A DNA stretch of 64,000 nt from Budorcas taxicolor (Eukaryota; Chordata; Mammalia; Artiodactyla; Bovidae): NCBI RefSeq assembly GCF_023091745.1, contig NC_068915.1, forward strand, positions 34,154,001-34,218,000. Reading direction: 5' to 3'. Below the pieces are notes generated by a model. It had not been told where the DNA came from, made no database searches, and saw only the letters and a program-made list of their open reading frames with translations. This document shows positions 47,151 to 59,067 of the stretch, piece by piece. Every line of letters begins with the position of its first letter. Positions within the stretch are counted from its first letter, which is position 1. The translations under genes were made by a program, and so were the position numbers.

Positions 47151-47265
47151 TTACACTTCTAAGTGCTCTGTGTTTACTAATTGATTTACTCATTACAATA
47201 ACAAGTTGTATAGGTAATTATTATCTTTTCCTTTATAGAATAGGGAGCTGAGGCATACAGAGATT

Positions 47266-47554
47266 CAGTTCAGTTCAGTCGCTCAGTCGTGTCCAACTCT
47301 TTGTGATCCCATGGACTGCAGCATGCCAGGCTTCCCTATCCATCACCAACTCCTGGAGCTTGCTCAAACTCATGTCCATCTAGTCGGTGATGCCATCCAA
47401 CCATCTCAACCTCTGTCATCCCCTTCTCCTCCTGCCTTCAATCTTTCCCAGCATTAGGGTTTTTTCCAAGGAGTCAGTTCTTTGCATCAGTTGGCCAAAG
47501 TATTGGAGTTTCAGCTTCACCATCAGTACTTCCAATGAATATTCAGGACTGATT
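47266..47554 (-). mobile_element. BovB LINE 3' end with perfect 10-bp TSD
   Basis: A 289-bp 3' stub in minus orientation, with the (TTCAG)n end at 47266. It is flanked by TACAGAGATT at 47256-47265 and 47555-47564, inserted into the second MIR block. Confidence 0.95.
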
Positions 47555-47635
47555 TACAGAGATTAAGTATCTTAAATAAATTATATGACTATTAAGCATC
47601 AGACTGGGGGCTTTAAACTGGCCTTTTATGATTAT

Positions 47636-47785
47636 TAGTTCTGTGACTTTGGACAAGTCCTATATTCCTTTTAAGGCCACACACCTGTTTTTAAAATGGG
47701 TATGATAACTTAGGTGACTTTTATAAGGGTCTTGAAAACACTCAAGTACCATGTAGTAGGTACTCGATAAATAAAGATTCCTTTT
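47636..47785 (+). repeat. MIR SINE relic
   Basis: 'ctgtgactttggacaagtcc', 'tttttaaaatgggtatgataact' and 'ccatgtagtaggtactcgataaataaag' match the MIR core and its 3' end. It is adjacent to, but separate from, the interrupted MIR upstream. Confidence 0.8.
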
Positions 47786-49054
47786 GCTTTGCTTCTCAAA
47801 GTATCTGGGTAAATTATCTCTATATTTAGTATTTACTTGTTTTAAAACAATGTTTATGAGTCTCCTGGAGCAAAGTTTGCCTTTAGTATATGATATCTTT
47901 ACCAAATATCTTAAGCACTTCTGTGTGTGTGTGTGTGTGTGTGTTAAAAAACCCTATGTGGTAAATATGCTACTAAATTTAGTGAGATAGATCAAATAAA
48001 ATTCTGAATTAATAAATTACTTTCTGAGGACACAAATATGAATCTATTTAATGAAGAAATAAGAAAACTATGACTAGTGGATTCATGGTCCTTTCATTTG
48101 CTTTATACTATGAAAAGTATCACTCTGTATTCCTCTTCTGACCTTGTTTGGAATGCATTTCTAATGCATTTACATAGGACTTTATTTTAGTCCTTATACT
48201 AAAATTAATTATGAAATTACCCTATGTCTATAACTGTCTTTAGTGGAGCTTCTAGTACTAAGTTCATTCTTTTCCTGGATCTTTATTTTTTGTTTGCTGG
48301 AGCTTATAATTATCGTGAACAGAGTATTAATATGTATTAAAGCTTCTAAATGATGTTTCTGCTACATTGTGATGTGAATGCAAAAGCATTCCCTCTGGTT
48401 ATAGCTGCATCTGTCTCAAACCAACAATCTAATTTTTTCAGATCCATGGGGAGCCATGCTCATTATATTCACCAGGTTTTGAGCTTCAAGCATTAATTTT
48501 TTTGGACACATGAATAATCAGAAAACTGTTAACCAGCACCAAAGAAACAAGTATATTACATTTGTGTATTAGAGGAGGATTATGTGACCCAATAAGATTG
48601 TATTGCTAATATTCATGCTCTCTTTTATTCAAATTATTTATTGGCATGCTTGGTAAGTATTACACATCATTGTGTGCAGATTAGAAAAATACTCTCTTTT
48701 GTTAGCAAATAATGCTTGGTTTGGTGGTATTAGATATGTCCTCTGAGTTGTTTTTGCACCAGTAGTGAAGTATACTGATCATAATACTTTCCCCCTAAAA
48801 CACAATCATTTCAAAGGCAATATTCATGTAATATTACTTACAGTTCCACCTTATCAATTCCAAACTGTAGCCATATTAAGGACTCCTAAGTATAAAGCCA
48901 GTATTCTTTATTTTTGATTAATGTAGAAGAAAAACACTCCATGCTACAAATATATCAAATAATTACTTAATTACAAAAATATAAGGTTATTGTTACACTG
49001 TAGATATACAAACATATACGCTGAATGTCTTGTATGCGGTAGAGAGTAAGTAGT
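47786..49054. other. Unrecognised AT-rich DNA
   Basis: About 1.3 kb. A (TG)n microsatellite of about 11 units is at 47922-47944. Nothing else recognised. Confidence 0.55.
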
Positions 49055-49250
49055 GTGTGCTGCGTGCTCAGCTGTGTCTGACTCTTTGTGACCCCAGAGA
49101 CAGCAGCCTGACAGGCTCCATGGGAGTCCATGGATTCTCCTGGAAAGAATACTAATAGTGGGTTGCCATTTCCTCCTCCAAGGAATCTTCCCAACCCAGG
49201 GATCGAACTGGAATCTCCTGCATTGGCTGGATTCTTTACCACTAGCACCA
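49055..49250 (-). mobile_element. Bov-tA SINE
   Basis: Minus-strand copy with BovA body and diverged tRNA-like head ending near 49250. It carries small internal duplications ('ccatgggagtccatgg') and no clear TSD. Confidence 0.88.
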
Positions 49251-49563
49251 TTACAATTATAGCATTTATTCTAACAAAGCAATAGTGTTCTGCATCTGAA
49301 TTGTTACATACGAATAGCCAAGACATCCCGCCTGCCTAAGCTGTAATTAGTCAGTAGTTCCAAATCTTTGTTACCATGAGATAAGAACTGAGAGAGAGAA
49401 ATAAATCGAACTGACAAAAGAGATATACTGTCTTTACTGATCTACTGATAACTAGAGCAAAAACTAATTAAACAGGCATTTTTCTTGCATATGCATGAGC
49501 TATTATGATATTTTGGAGATAATTCCTATTTTCTTAATGAAGAAAAAAAATTAACTAAGCCAT

Positions 49564-49860
49564 CGTAAAGGAGATCAGTCTTGGGTGTTCAATGGAAGGA
49601 CTGATGTTGAAGCTGAAATTCCAATACTTTGGCTACCTGATGCAAAGAGTTGCTCATTTGAAAAGACCCTGATGCTGGGAAAGATTGAAGGCAGGAGGAG
49701 AAGGGGACGACAGAGGATGAGATGGTTGGATGGCATCACCAACTCAATGGACATGAGTTTGGGCAGACTCCAGGAGTTGGTGATGGACAGGGAGGCCTGG
49801 TGTGCTGCGGTTCGTGGGGTGGCAAAGAGTCAGACACGACTGAGCAGCTGAACTGAACTG
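49564..49860 (+). mobile_element. BovB LINE 3' end with 7-bp TSD
   Basis: A 297-bp 3' stub beginning at 'gtaaaggagatcagtc' with the 'gggtgttcaatggaagg' variant and ending in (TGAAC). It is flanked by AAGCCAT at 49557-49563 and 49861-49867. Confidence 0.94.
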
Positions 49861-49867
49861 AAGCCAT

Positions 49868-52800
49868 TTAAATAAATTCACTAGTAATCACTTTTATGAT
49901 TGTCTTCTTTGGTTCCCAGTTTAGGGTTATGGATCTAGCAAATAAAATAGAGGATATCCAGTTACGTGTGAATTTCAGATCAATGATAGTTTTTAGAGTA
50001 ACTGTCTCATGCATTTTGGGACACACTTATTCTAAAAAGTTATTCACTGTTTATCTAAAAGTCAAACTTAATATAGGCTTTTTCTAGTTTATCTGGGAGT
50101 CCACTCTAACCTTATCAGTTTTACAGTGTTGGTTACTACTAGCACTTGTTTAAATACTTCTAGAAATATTATTAAGAGAAAATAATCTCTAAATCATATT
50201 TTTGTTTTAGAAATTGAGAGGGTATATACAATTTTAAAATTAATTTAAAACAATCATTTCCTCAAAGGCTTCATGCCAACCTCAGACACTGCAGGAAAAG
50301 TGAACACTTTTAGTTTTCATTCTTATTGCCTAATAAGCCATATCTTTTATTAATACCTTTCAATTAATGGGGTGCAAAAGCATGGTATCTTCCTTTAAAT
50401 GAGATTGTTTAAATCTACTTAATAGCTCTTTAAACTTTACACTGAGCTGTTAACTCAGGAAGTACTTATAGAAGAAGTACTAAAATGGTACATGTGGTGG
50501 TTTAATTGAAGAATAATCATATAAATTCAATCTACTATTCTGTGTGAGTAAAACCAAAGATTTTATTTTCTTATCACAAAGAAAACAATTCTCAAAGATT
50601 TGGAATTTATCATGATTTAAAGCACACTTCAAAGTGAGTTTGGGACAGTGATGTGCTTGCTATGTGAACACTACCAGGACAGCAAGAAAACAGTCTCATG
50701 AAATGTTGAAAATTCACTGGAATTTAGAAAAACAATAAAAATAGTTTCAAAAAATGACTTAAAACATAATTTTCAATTTCAGGTCCTTTTTTAATTCATT
50801 AAGGCCAAATGATTCCACTAACTTTGCCATTTTTCAGTGAGATGAAACCACAGTAGGAGACCTGAACAATGGACACGTGGGATAGAAAAAGGTTAGGAAG
50901 CAGATATAAGAAAAAAAGAACAATGACAAAATGTATGATGCTGTATAATCTTATAGCATATATTGTGAACAATAAAGCAAGGCTGAGGTTCATGAACATC
51001 CCATTTAGCAAATGATCCTCTAAGAAATGCTTACTCTTGTAACAAATCCACCTCTACCTAACCTGTGAGCAACCTAAAATGCAGCATGTATTTGACTTTT
51101 GAGGGCCAAATGAGGGTAAAAAGTAGATCACTGAAAGTCAAATCCCAAGCTTGGTGCCTTGAAATTGCCCCAGAAAAGGATCCTGTTAGATTTGTTATAC
51201 AGGTTGTTCATATCTCTTCTAGCCCTATCCTCAATGAGTCCACGCTTGGTTCAGACAAAAGCTCTGAATTAAAAGTAAACAGGCAAGCTATCAAAATCAA
51301 AAGCAAACACACACACACACACATACACACACACACAAAGCAAACTTAAAACCTGAAGGAACTGATTTAACAGACAACCAGCGGCCAGGAGTACATTACA
51401 AGAGTCTGAGGTCTATTGCAACATCAGTATTGACAGAAAGCTCAAAGAAAACAATGTCCCTGTTTAGCCAGAGTAGTGTTTCTGTTATAACAACTGTGTC
51501 TGCAAAACACTCTAACATCTTTGGCACCACTGTGCTAGTTCTTGCAAGAGGGGGAAAGTTTCAGAGAGGTTCAGCTTTGCCTCAGAACAACTTCAGTCAA
51601 CAGTGACAGGATATCCTACTGGCATCAGTACAGTGGCAGCGACAAGCCTTTTCAGGATTTTTGAGGCCTCAACACCTAACGTCATCTCAAAGTGCCAGAG
51701 AAGAAACCAGTATGAATGAATGAAGTGAAAACAGAAAATGCTGCATGTATTTCTAAGCACAGATGAGATTTTCCCTGAGGACTCTCAGAAATAAGATAAA
51801 GGTTCCACAACAGTTGTTAAGGGACAGCTAGAAAAATATTGTTTCTTTAACTATTATTCTTTCCAGTTTTTTTTTTTTTTTCCAGGCTGAATGGATTAGA
51901 AAACACAAATTATAAGAGACAAACATGTTCAAAAAAACCTTTGGGTCTATTTGATCAAGGCTATAAGATCTTTAGAATGTACATGTTTCTGCAAATTCTT
52001 ATTTACAAAGCTATAACAGCTAGATGGTATCATTTCTTCTTAAAATTTCTTATTCATTCAAAAATATGTTATATATAACAGATTTCTATGTAAAATATTA
52101 CATTGAAAAATAAAAATACTATTGTGCAAAACTCATGTGAAAAGAGTTGCAATTACTAACATATACTATGTTCAAGAGTCTGTAAGGTAGCATTATGTCC
52201 TAAATGTTAAGCAGAAATAAAAGTTACAACTCACATAATTTGGATCTACTAGCCTTCTTTGGCGTAAGATAATTGAAATAAGTCAGTTATTTTCCTTCTA
52301 GCAGTGATTAAGGTTTATTTTCTTGTCCAACCTGAATACTATTTAAGAATTAAGAAACCCCTTTTGTGCAAATTTTTCTTAATACAAACCAAAAAAAATG
52401 GTATTCACAGATCTTATAGACTTTATTAGCAAATGGCAAAACTTTAATTTCTCATTAGAGCTCTTATTTATAAATTAAATAAATCAGTGCTTCTTAGATG
52501 ATCTATGGTAAAGAATCATTTTAAACTTTTCAACCTATTACAGACCAAAATTGAAATTGGCAGCAATTTCTCTTTTTGAATTCTATCATCAGTTTAAAAT
52601 TATATATAATTCTTTCTTCTTTGGAGGCTGTTAGGTAAATATGCCATAGTTGTTCACAGTTGCCCATAACTGGAGAGAAAGTTTACAGAACTAGCTACAT
52701 GTGATGACAAACATTTACTTACGGGCAAACATCATGCTGTTTAAAGCTAGTGCGGCATGCACTGCCCTCTAAGGATCCCATTTATCAATGACTACTGTGG

Positions 52801-53494
52801 CATTTCAGGGGGGATTTCCATGTAACTCACTTTAAAGTCCATGTAATATGCCTCTTCTGACTGAGTTACATAATATTATTCATTATTATTGATTTCTCTC
52901 TCTGGTGGTAAGCAATGGATGTAAATGTGCTTATGAAGAGAAGAATGGGTGTGGGCAAGGTGAAACATGACCAGAGGCATAGGTTTGCCTTATTTATTCT
53001 TTAAATAATCATGTGGACTTTCAAAAACCAGCACAAAGCTGATGACATTGCCTTTATATGCTCTTGATATTATTTGAATTTCACAGTTGCTAAGGCAAAC
53101 TCTAATGAGAAGTTCTCTTAAAGGGTAAGCTAGAATCATTTGTGTGTTCAGACCTAATAAAGCATTATTATGGCTTTTGTAATGGAAAATTAAATAGTTA
53201 CAAAATAGATATGAATAGTTTTACATAAAACCCACGAATATTACATTTGAAATTTGGAAGTAGCCAGGGTGGAGCACTTTGAATGAGAGTCTTGATCAAA
53301 ATATGTTTTTCATAAATTAATTTATATATAGATTTATTTACAGAGACAGGAGCAAAGACCTTGTCCGAAAAATGAAAATAAATATTGAAAGGGAGTATTT
53401 TAAAAGAGCACACTAGGATATAAACTGGAATTCTGAATAGGAAAAATAAAAATATCCATTATCATATTGAACTTGAACTCATAACATTCTAGTC
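49868..53494. other. Longest repeat-poor stretch; nothing recognised
   Basis: About 3.6 kb with no BovB, SINE or L1. It has a (CA)n microsatellite at 51306-51337 and a 13-14 T tract near 51868-51881. Frames of 63-94 codons (for example 51065-51349) are unsupported, the last partly translating the CA repeat. The interval 51350-51730 is somewhat more GC-rich than its surroundings. Confidence 0.55.
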
Positions 53495-54090
53495 ATTCAT
53501 TAATAACCATTTACTGAGAGTCTGTGTCAGATAGTACACCACCTGAAGGAGGTAGACTTGATCTGTGCTCTCAGAGCAGTGTAGGATGGCAAAGGCAACT
53601 AAACAGTCAATGAATAGGTCATTATCACAAGAGTGATCCTAAGACAGGGGACATATAGAATGCTATAAGAACACAGGGGGGCATTTAGATTTACAACTGT
53701 AGGGTAAATAAGAATTGGTCTAGGAAAACATAGGGCTCAGGGGGTAATGTACCAGGCAGAAAAGGGGACAGCATAAAAAAAGACACAGATATTTGAGACA
53801 CCATGGTACTAAACTTAACAAAAAAAAAAAGCAAAGAAAGAAACTGGTAGACAAAAAGTTCAGTACACTGGAAGTGTCAAGATATGAAGCAAAAGAGGTG
53901 GGCATATGCCAGATTATGGAGGGCTTGATAAGCATGTTAAGGAAACAGATTCTTATTTATCCTAAGGTAATGGAAAGTCATTAAAGATTTTAAAGACTAG
54001 GGAATGTTTTAGTAAGATGGTATCAAAAGTCAAAGAGCCTGGAAAACAGCATCAAGCCTGAAGATATAGAGATACAGACATAGAGATAAT
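53495..54090 (+). repeat. Ancient mammalian repeat (family unresolved)
   Basis: The order 'cattcattaataaccatttactgagagtctgtg', 'tgtgctctcagagcagtgtagg', 'gcatatgccagattatggagggcttgataagcatg', 'ttatttatcctaaggtaatggaaagtcattaaagattttaaag', 'gatggtatcaaaagt' follows a long old eutherian dispersed repeat ('..agatcatgtagggccttgtaggcc..', '..ctaagtgcaatgggaagccattgg..'). The same class is suspected at 9333-9550. Confidence 0.5.
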
Positions 54091-54155
54091 TGAGAGGAGT
54101 AGCAGTCAAATGAGAGCTGAAGATAACCGGATTATTTGGGTAACCCGAATATTTG

Positions 54156-54378
54156 AACAGAAAGTGAAAGTGAAGTCGCTCAGTCATGTCCCACTCTTTG
54201 TGACCCCATGGACTGTATCCAACCACGCTCCTCCATCCATGGGATTTTCCAGGCAAGAGTGCTGGAGTGGGTTGCCATTTCCTTCTCCAGAGGATCTTCC
54301 CGACCCAGGGATCAAACCATGTCTCCAGCATTGTAAGCAGACGCTTTACCGTCTGAGCCACCAGGGAAGTCAGGCAAT
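54156..54378 (-). mobile_element. Bov-tA SINE with perfect 11-bp TSD
   Basis: Minus-strand copy with head at 54378 and tail near 54160. It is flanked by CCGAATATTTG at 54145-54155 and 54379-54389. The original site lay in the loop of a 10-bp inverted repeat (54130-54139 with 54396-54405). Confidence 0.95.
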
Positions 54379-54405
54379 CCGAATATTTGGATAAACCAAA
54401 TAATC

Positions 54406-55557
54406 GATCATTATCAATTATCTCCATTATCAAATACTGAGCCTTAATAATTGATTTAAGTAGCAAATAAAGAAGTAGAGAACAATGACTTTCTGGCTTC
54501 CCTGGTACTGTTTATTGAGAAAGGATATACTAGAGAAAGTACAGTTTAGTTTGGGGACTCATATAGTTTAAGATATGCTGAGCATTGAGAAAAGCCAAGT
54601 CTGAAGTACATGATAGGTGGCTGAGCTGAGGAAAAAGATGAAAAAAGGTGAGAAGTATTACTTTGTAACTAAAACCATGGCTTAAAATGAGATCATCCAA
54701 TGAAAAAACACAGTAATTTGATGGCTCTATGTATTTCATGCATTGAGGACTTTATACATGAAACTAGGTACTTCATTTTCTCCTCATCCAAGTCTAGGAT
54801 CAAATCATCATAATAAAGATTCTTTAAAATGTTCCTGTGAAATATTATCAAATTTCTCAATCCTTAGAGATCTAGAATCTTAAGAAACTATAGAACTGGT
54901 TCTTTGTTGCTACAGAAATATACCTATGGTCAGAATAGATAGATAGATAGATAGAAGTAAACTTAACAACCTGGGGATGGCCTTAGGACACAGCAAATGC
55001 CAGATTCCAGAGTACATGGGGTATTTCACTTAGATAAATTCCTGGTTGATGCAGTTTCATTGATATTCCCAGAAGGTACTTCAGTGACCTTCCTGAAGTT
55101 CTCTTATTTAGTATTTTCTCCTTTTTTCATATAACTTATAAATAAGAAATATCATGTAGTTTTGAATGTTGGGCAATCTGAACTCTGTAACTCTGCTGTG
55201 TTTAAATGGCTGGTAAAGATACTCTTCCTGCTTAAATTCAATCTACAATGAAAAGCAATAGTGGTGGAAAACTGATGTCCAGTGTAAAATATCTTTAGCA
55301 ATGATTTTCAATCCTTCCAAATCTCTCCATTCTATTTACTTTCCCATCATCCTACATTGCTGTCATTTCAAAACTTGTTCATTTTCTTCAGGCCTCCACT
55401 TTTCCCTTTAGGAGATGGAGAGAGTTAAGAGGTTTTAAGAGCTGATCTTACCGCTGTTTTCACTTAGGAAATAAAGGCCCTAAGATATAAGCTCTCTCAA
55501 TTTACTGCTTTCTCTACTGCTGATCCCCTTTGTTCTAATAAACTTAATTTTATTCAC
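54406..55557. other. Unrecognised DNA
   Basis: About 1.15 kb. A (GATA)n run of about 5 units is at 54936-54955. The 69-codon minus-strand frame 54530-54739 has no known product. Confidence 0.55.
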
Positions 55558-55566
55558 TTATTCTTA

Positions 55567-55786
55567 CTGTGTGTAACATCACTTCAATCATGTCCAACTC
55601 TTTGCGACCCCATGAACCATAGCCCGCCAGGCTCCCAGGTCCATGGGATTCTTCAGGCAAGAATACTGGAGTGGGTTGCCATGCCCTGCCCCAGGGGACC
55701 TTTCCAACCCAGTGATTGAACCCACATGTCTTGTCACCTGCATGGGAAGGTGGGGTCTTTACAATAGTGCCACTTGGGAAGCCCCT
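55567..55786 (-). mobile_element. Bov-tA SINE with 9-bp TSD
   Basis: Minus-strand copy, head ending at 55786, flanked by TTATTCTTA at 55558-55566 and 55787-55795. The head contains extra bases near 55725-55755 relative to other copies. Confidence 0.92.
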
Positions 55787-55795
55787 TTATTCTTA

Positions 55796-56104
55796 TTACT
55801 CCCACCAAAAAACTATTTACCAGACACGTTCTTCCAGATTTAGACCAGTTCCTCAGCACTGAACTTTATTCCATATCCTGTATCATTTTTCTTAACCATT
55901 TCTTCCTCTCCTGAGTTAAAACTCTCTCTCCTTATGCCCACCCTACCCTTAACACATAAAGAAAAAGCTTGAATCACTTTCTTTAAATACAAAACTAAAT
56001 AGTTACCTAACTAACATAAAGCAAACAAACAAAAAAAGCAACAATAATCTTTTAAAACCATATACATCACCACTATACATTGTGAAGGATGTTACTTAAG
56101 TTCA
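55796..56104. other. Unrecognised DNA
   Basis: About 310 bp between two Bov-tA copies, nothing recognised. Confidence 0.5.
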
Positions 56105-56312
56105 AGTGTGTTAGATGCTCAGTCATGTCTGACTCTTTGCAACCCCATATACTGTAGCCCACCAGGTTCCTCTGTCCATGGAATTTTCAAAGCACTAGTA
56201 CTGGAGTGGGTTACCATTTCCTCCTCCAGGGATCTTCCAAACCCAGGATTGTACCTGGGTCTCCCACATTGCAGGCAGATTCTTTACTGTCTGAGCCATC
56301 AGGAATGCCTAC
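56105..56312 (-). mobile_element. Bov-tA SINE
   Basis: Minus-strand copy with tRNA-like head near 56312, BovA body and tail near 56105. No clear TSD. Confidence 0.9.
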
Positions 56313-57467
56313 GTAAATTAAACATGCACCATTTCTAACTTCATGTACAGCATCGAGTACACAACACTTTATGCAACCAGAAAAATTTATATTTTTAAAA
56401 GGCATATCTATTATATGCTGTAGATAGCATATATACAGTGTGTGTATATATATATATAATTTCTTTTTTCATAATATCAACAATCTATTAGCAATGGTAG
56501 GTAACTGAAATAGAAAAATATTAATTTACATATTATTTGTATAGAATGTGCAATAACTATCATGGCAATAATTATAGTAGAGATCATAGTAAAAATGATA
56601 GTGATGATGATGGTGTTGATGACAATAATGATGTTGATTATTTTAAATAAAGCAGTATATTTAAAATACACAAGGGATAACTCTTCTGTTGTTTACTCAA
56701 GCCAAAAGAAATATTCACAAATGATTTTATTAATGTTTATTCTACTGATATTTATATTACAGATTAAGCCATTAACGACATAAAACAGTATGAAATTACT
56801 TAAAAATTGTTTCACTGAGATCAAAGTTAATTTGTTAATTATACTTTTGAAGAAAAATTAAAAGTACATATACAAAACTATGAGTTATTCAACCTCATCC
56901 AGTCAACCTCAAATGAAAATTGAGAGACATTTAAACTCTTCTTATTGTTGCTGTTGTTGTTTATTACAAACATTTCCTACTACTTAAAGCCAACAGCTAG
57001 TGTAAATTACATGAATGTAAGTGAAGGATCTTTTATCCAAATAAGAAATATATTCATTAATAAGTTACTTAGAGGAATGATCAAAACAGTTTTAAACCAA
57101 AATCTTTATAAATCATATACCCAGCCTACCTGTAATTTTTCATCATTACAAAATTATATTAATCTGTAATGTTTTATAATTGAATAATACTAAGGTTTCT
57201 ATACATGTAGAATTTGAAATATTTTAATAGTATTAAAAAAAAATACATGACCTGAATAAGAACCTTTTCAGACAATGAAATTGAAGTTAATTCTCTAGTT
57301 ATTATTGAAATAACTTTAATACACTAGGTAAGAAACTGAAATATTATCATATTCTTGCATAAATAAAAGTAATCTTTTGCCTATCAAATTAACTACAAAA
57401 CTACAATATTTATACAAACTTTATAATAAGCACATGTTAATAGAAATTTAAATATTCTTTTCTCTCC
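56313..57467. other. AT-rich DNA with simple repeats
   Basis: About 1.15 kb. A TG/TA microsatellite is at 56436-56459 and a degenerate (GAT)n-like tract at 56594-56640, which produces the Ile/Met-rich frames seen here. Nothing else recognised. Confidence 0.55.
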
Positions 57468-57566
57468 AAAGGGAACCATCCTCCACTAGTAGGAATGTAA
57501 ACTGGTGCAGTCACTACGGAAAACAGTACCGAGGTTTCTCAAAGAACTAAAATTAGAGCTGTTATC
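57468..57566 (+). mobile_element. Old L1 ORF2 C-terminus, part 1
   Basis: 'gggaaccatcctccactagtaggaatgtaaactggtgcag' is the L1 ORF2 C-terminal 'GTLL..' region. It continues to 'gagctgttatcagat' and then is cut by BovB. The match resumes at 59068 with 'aaattccactcctatacatatatcc', exactly the next L1 text. Confidence 0.88.
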
Positions 57567-59067
57567 AGATCAGTTGCTCAGTCATGTCCGATTATTTGCG
57601 ACCCCATGGACTGCAGCACGCCAAGCCTCTCTGTCCATCACCAACTCTAGGAGTTTAATCAAACTCATGTCCATTGAGTCTGTGATGCTATCCATCCATC
57701 TTACCCTCTGTTGTCCCCTTCTCCTCCTGCCTTCAATCCTTCCCAGCATCAGGGTCTTCTCCAATGAGTCAGTTCTTGCATCAGGTGGCCAAAGTATTGG
57801 AGTTTCAGCTTCAACATCAGTCCTTCCAATGAACACTCAATTGATCTCCTTTAGGATGGACTGGTTGGATCTCCTTGCAGTCCAAGGGACTCTCAAGAGT
57901 CTTTTCCAACATCACAGTTCAAAATCATAAATTCTTCAGTGCTCAGCTTTCTTTATAATCCAATGCTCACATTCAAACATGACTACTGGAAAAACAGCTT
58001 TGTTGGCAAAGTAACGTCTCTGCTTTTTAATACACGTTCTAGGTTGGTCATAACTTTTCTTCCAAGGAGTAAGCGTCTTCTAATTTCATGGCTGCAGTCA
58101 CCATCTACAGTGATTTTGGAACCCATAAAAATAGCCTTCCACTGTTTCTCCATCTATTTGCCATGAAGTGATGGGACCAGATGCCATGATCTTAGTTTTT
58201 TGAATGTTGAGCTTTAAGACAACGTTTTCACTCTTTTCTTTCATCAAGAGGCTTTTTAAGGGTGGTGTCATCTGCATATCTGAGGTTATTGATATTTCTG
58301 CCGGCAATCTTGATTTCAGCTTGTCCTTCTTCCAGCCCAGCGTTTCTCATGATGTACTCTGCATAGAAGTGAGATAAGCAGGGTGACAATCTACAGCCTT
58401 GACGTACTCCTTTTCCTATTTGGAACCAGTCTGTTGTTCCATCTCCAGTTCTAACTGTTGCTTCCTGACCTGCATACAGATTTCTCAACAGGCAGGGTAG
58501 GTGGTCTGGTATTCCCATCTCTTTCAGAGTTTCCCACAGTTTGCTGTAGTCCACACAGTCAAAGGCTTTGGCATAGTCGATAAAGCAGAAATAGATGTTT
58601 TTCTGAAGCTCTCATGGTTTTCCATGATCCAATGGATGTTGGCAATTTGATCTCTGGTTCCTCTGCCTTTTCTAAATCCAACTTGAACATCTGGAAATTC
58701 ATGGTTCAGGTACTGTTGAAGCCTGGCTTGGAGCATTTTGAGCATTACTTTCCTTGTGTGTGATGTGAGTGCAATTGTGTAGTAGTTTGAGCAATTCTTT
58801 GGCATTACTTTCCTTTGGGACTGGGATGAAAGCTGACCTTTTCCAGTCCTGTGGTCACTGCTGAGTTTTCCAAATTTGATGGTATACTGAGTGTAGCACT
58901 TTCACAGCATCATCTTTCAGGATTTGAAATAGCTTAACTGGAATTCCATCACCTCCATCACTTGACTTCATATTCTAGGATGTCTGGCTCTAGGTGAGTG
59001 ATCATATCATCGTGATTATCTGGGTTGTGAAGATCTGTTTTGTACAGTTCTTCTGTGTATTCTGGCC
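57567..59067 (-). mobile_element. BovB LINE, 5'-truncated (~1.5 kb), inserted in L1
   Basis: Minus-strand BovB from the region just before the RT fingers (5' end at 59067, 'gtacagttcttctgtgta' complement) to the 3' end at 57567. It interrupts an older L1 between adjacent ORF2 codons. Flanking identity is only a few bases (CAG/CCAG), so the target duplication is very short or eroded. The RT frames are broken. Confidence 0.95.
58228..58805 (-). pseudogene. BovB reverse transcriptase remnant
   Basis: Two overlapping minus-strand frames. The frame 58805-58524 carries 'NYYTIALTSH..KVMLKMLQARLQQYLNHEFPDVQVGFRKGRGTRDQIANIHWIME' (RT fingers), then shifts and misses an intact motif A. The frame 58554-58228 has 'GVRQGCRLSPCL' (motif B, residues 49-60) and 'YADD' (residues 93-96, codons 58278-58267). 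Directly after YADD about ten codons are deleted relative to the other copies. Inactive. Confidence 0.88.

Larger units (their letters stand above)
46861..47620 (+). repeat. MIR relic, internally duplicated and twice interrupted
   Basis: MIR text runs 46861-46950, again 47151-47265, and then 47565-47620 ('..ttctaag', 'ttactcat.acaataac', 'gtataggtaattattatc', 'gagctgaggcatacagagattaagta', 'gcatcagactggg'). A Bov-tA lies between the first and second blocks and a BovB between the second and third. The first two blocks are copies of one another. Confidence 0.75.
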
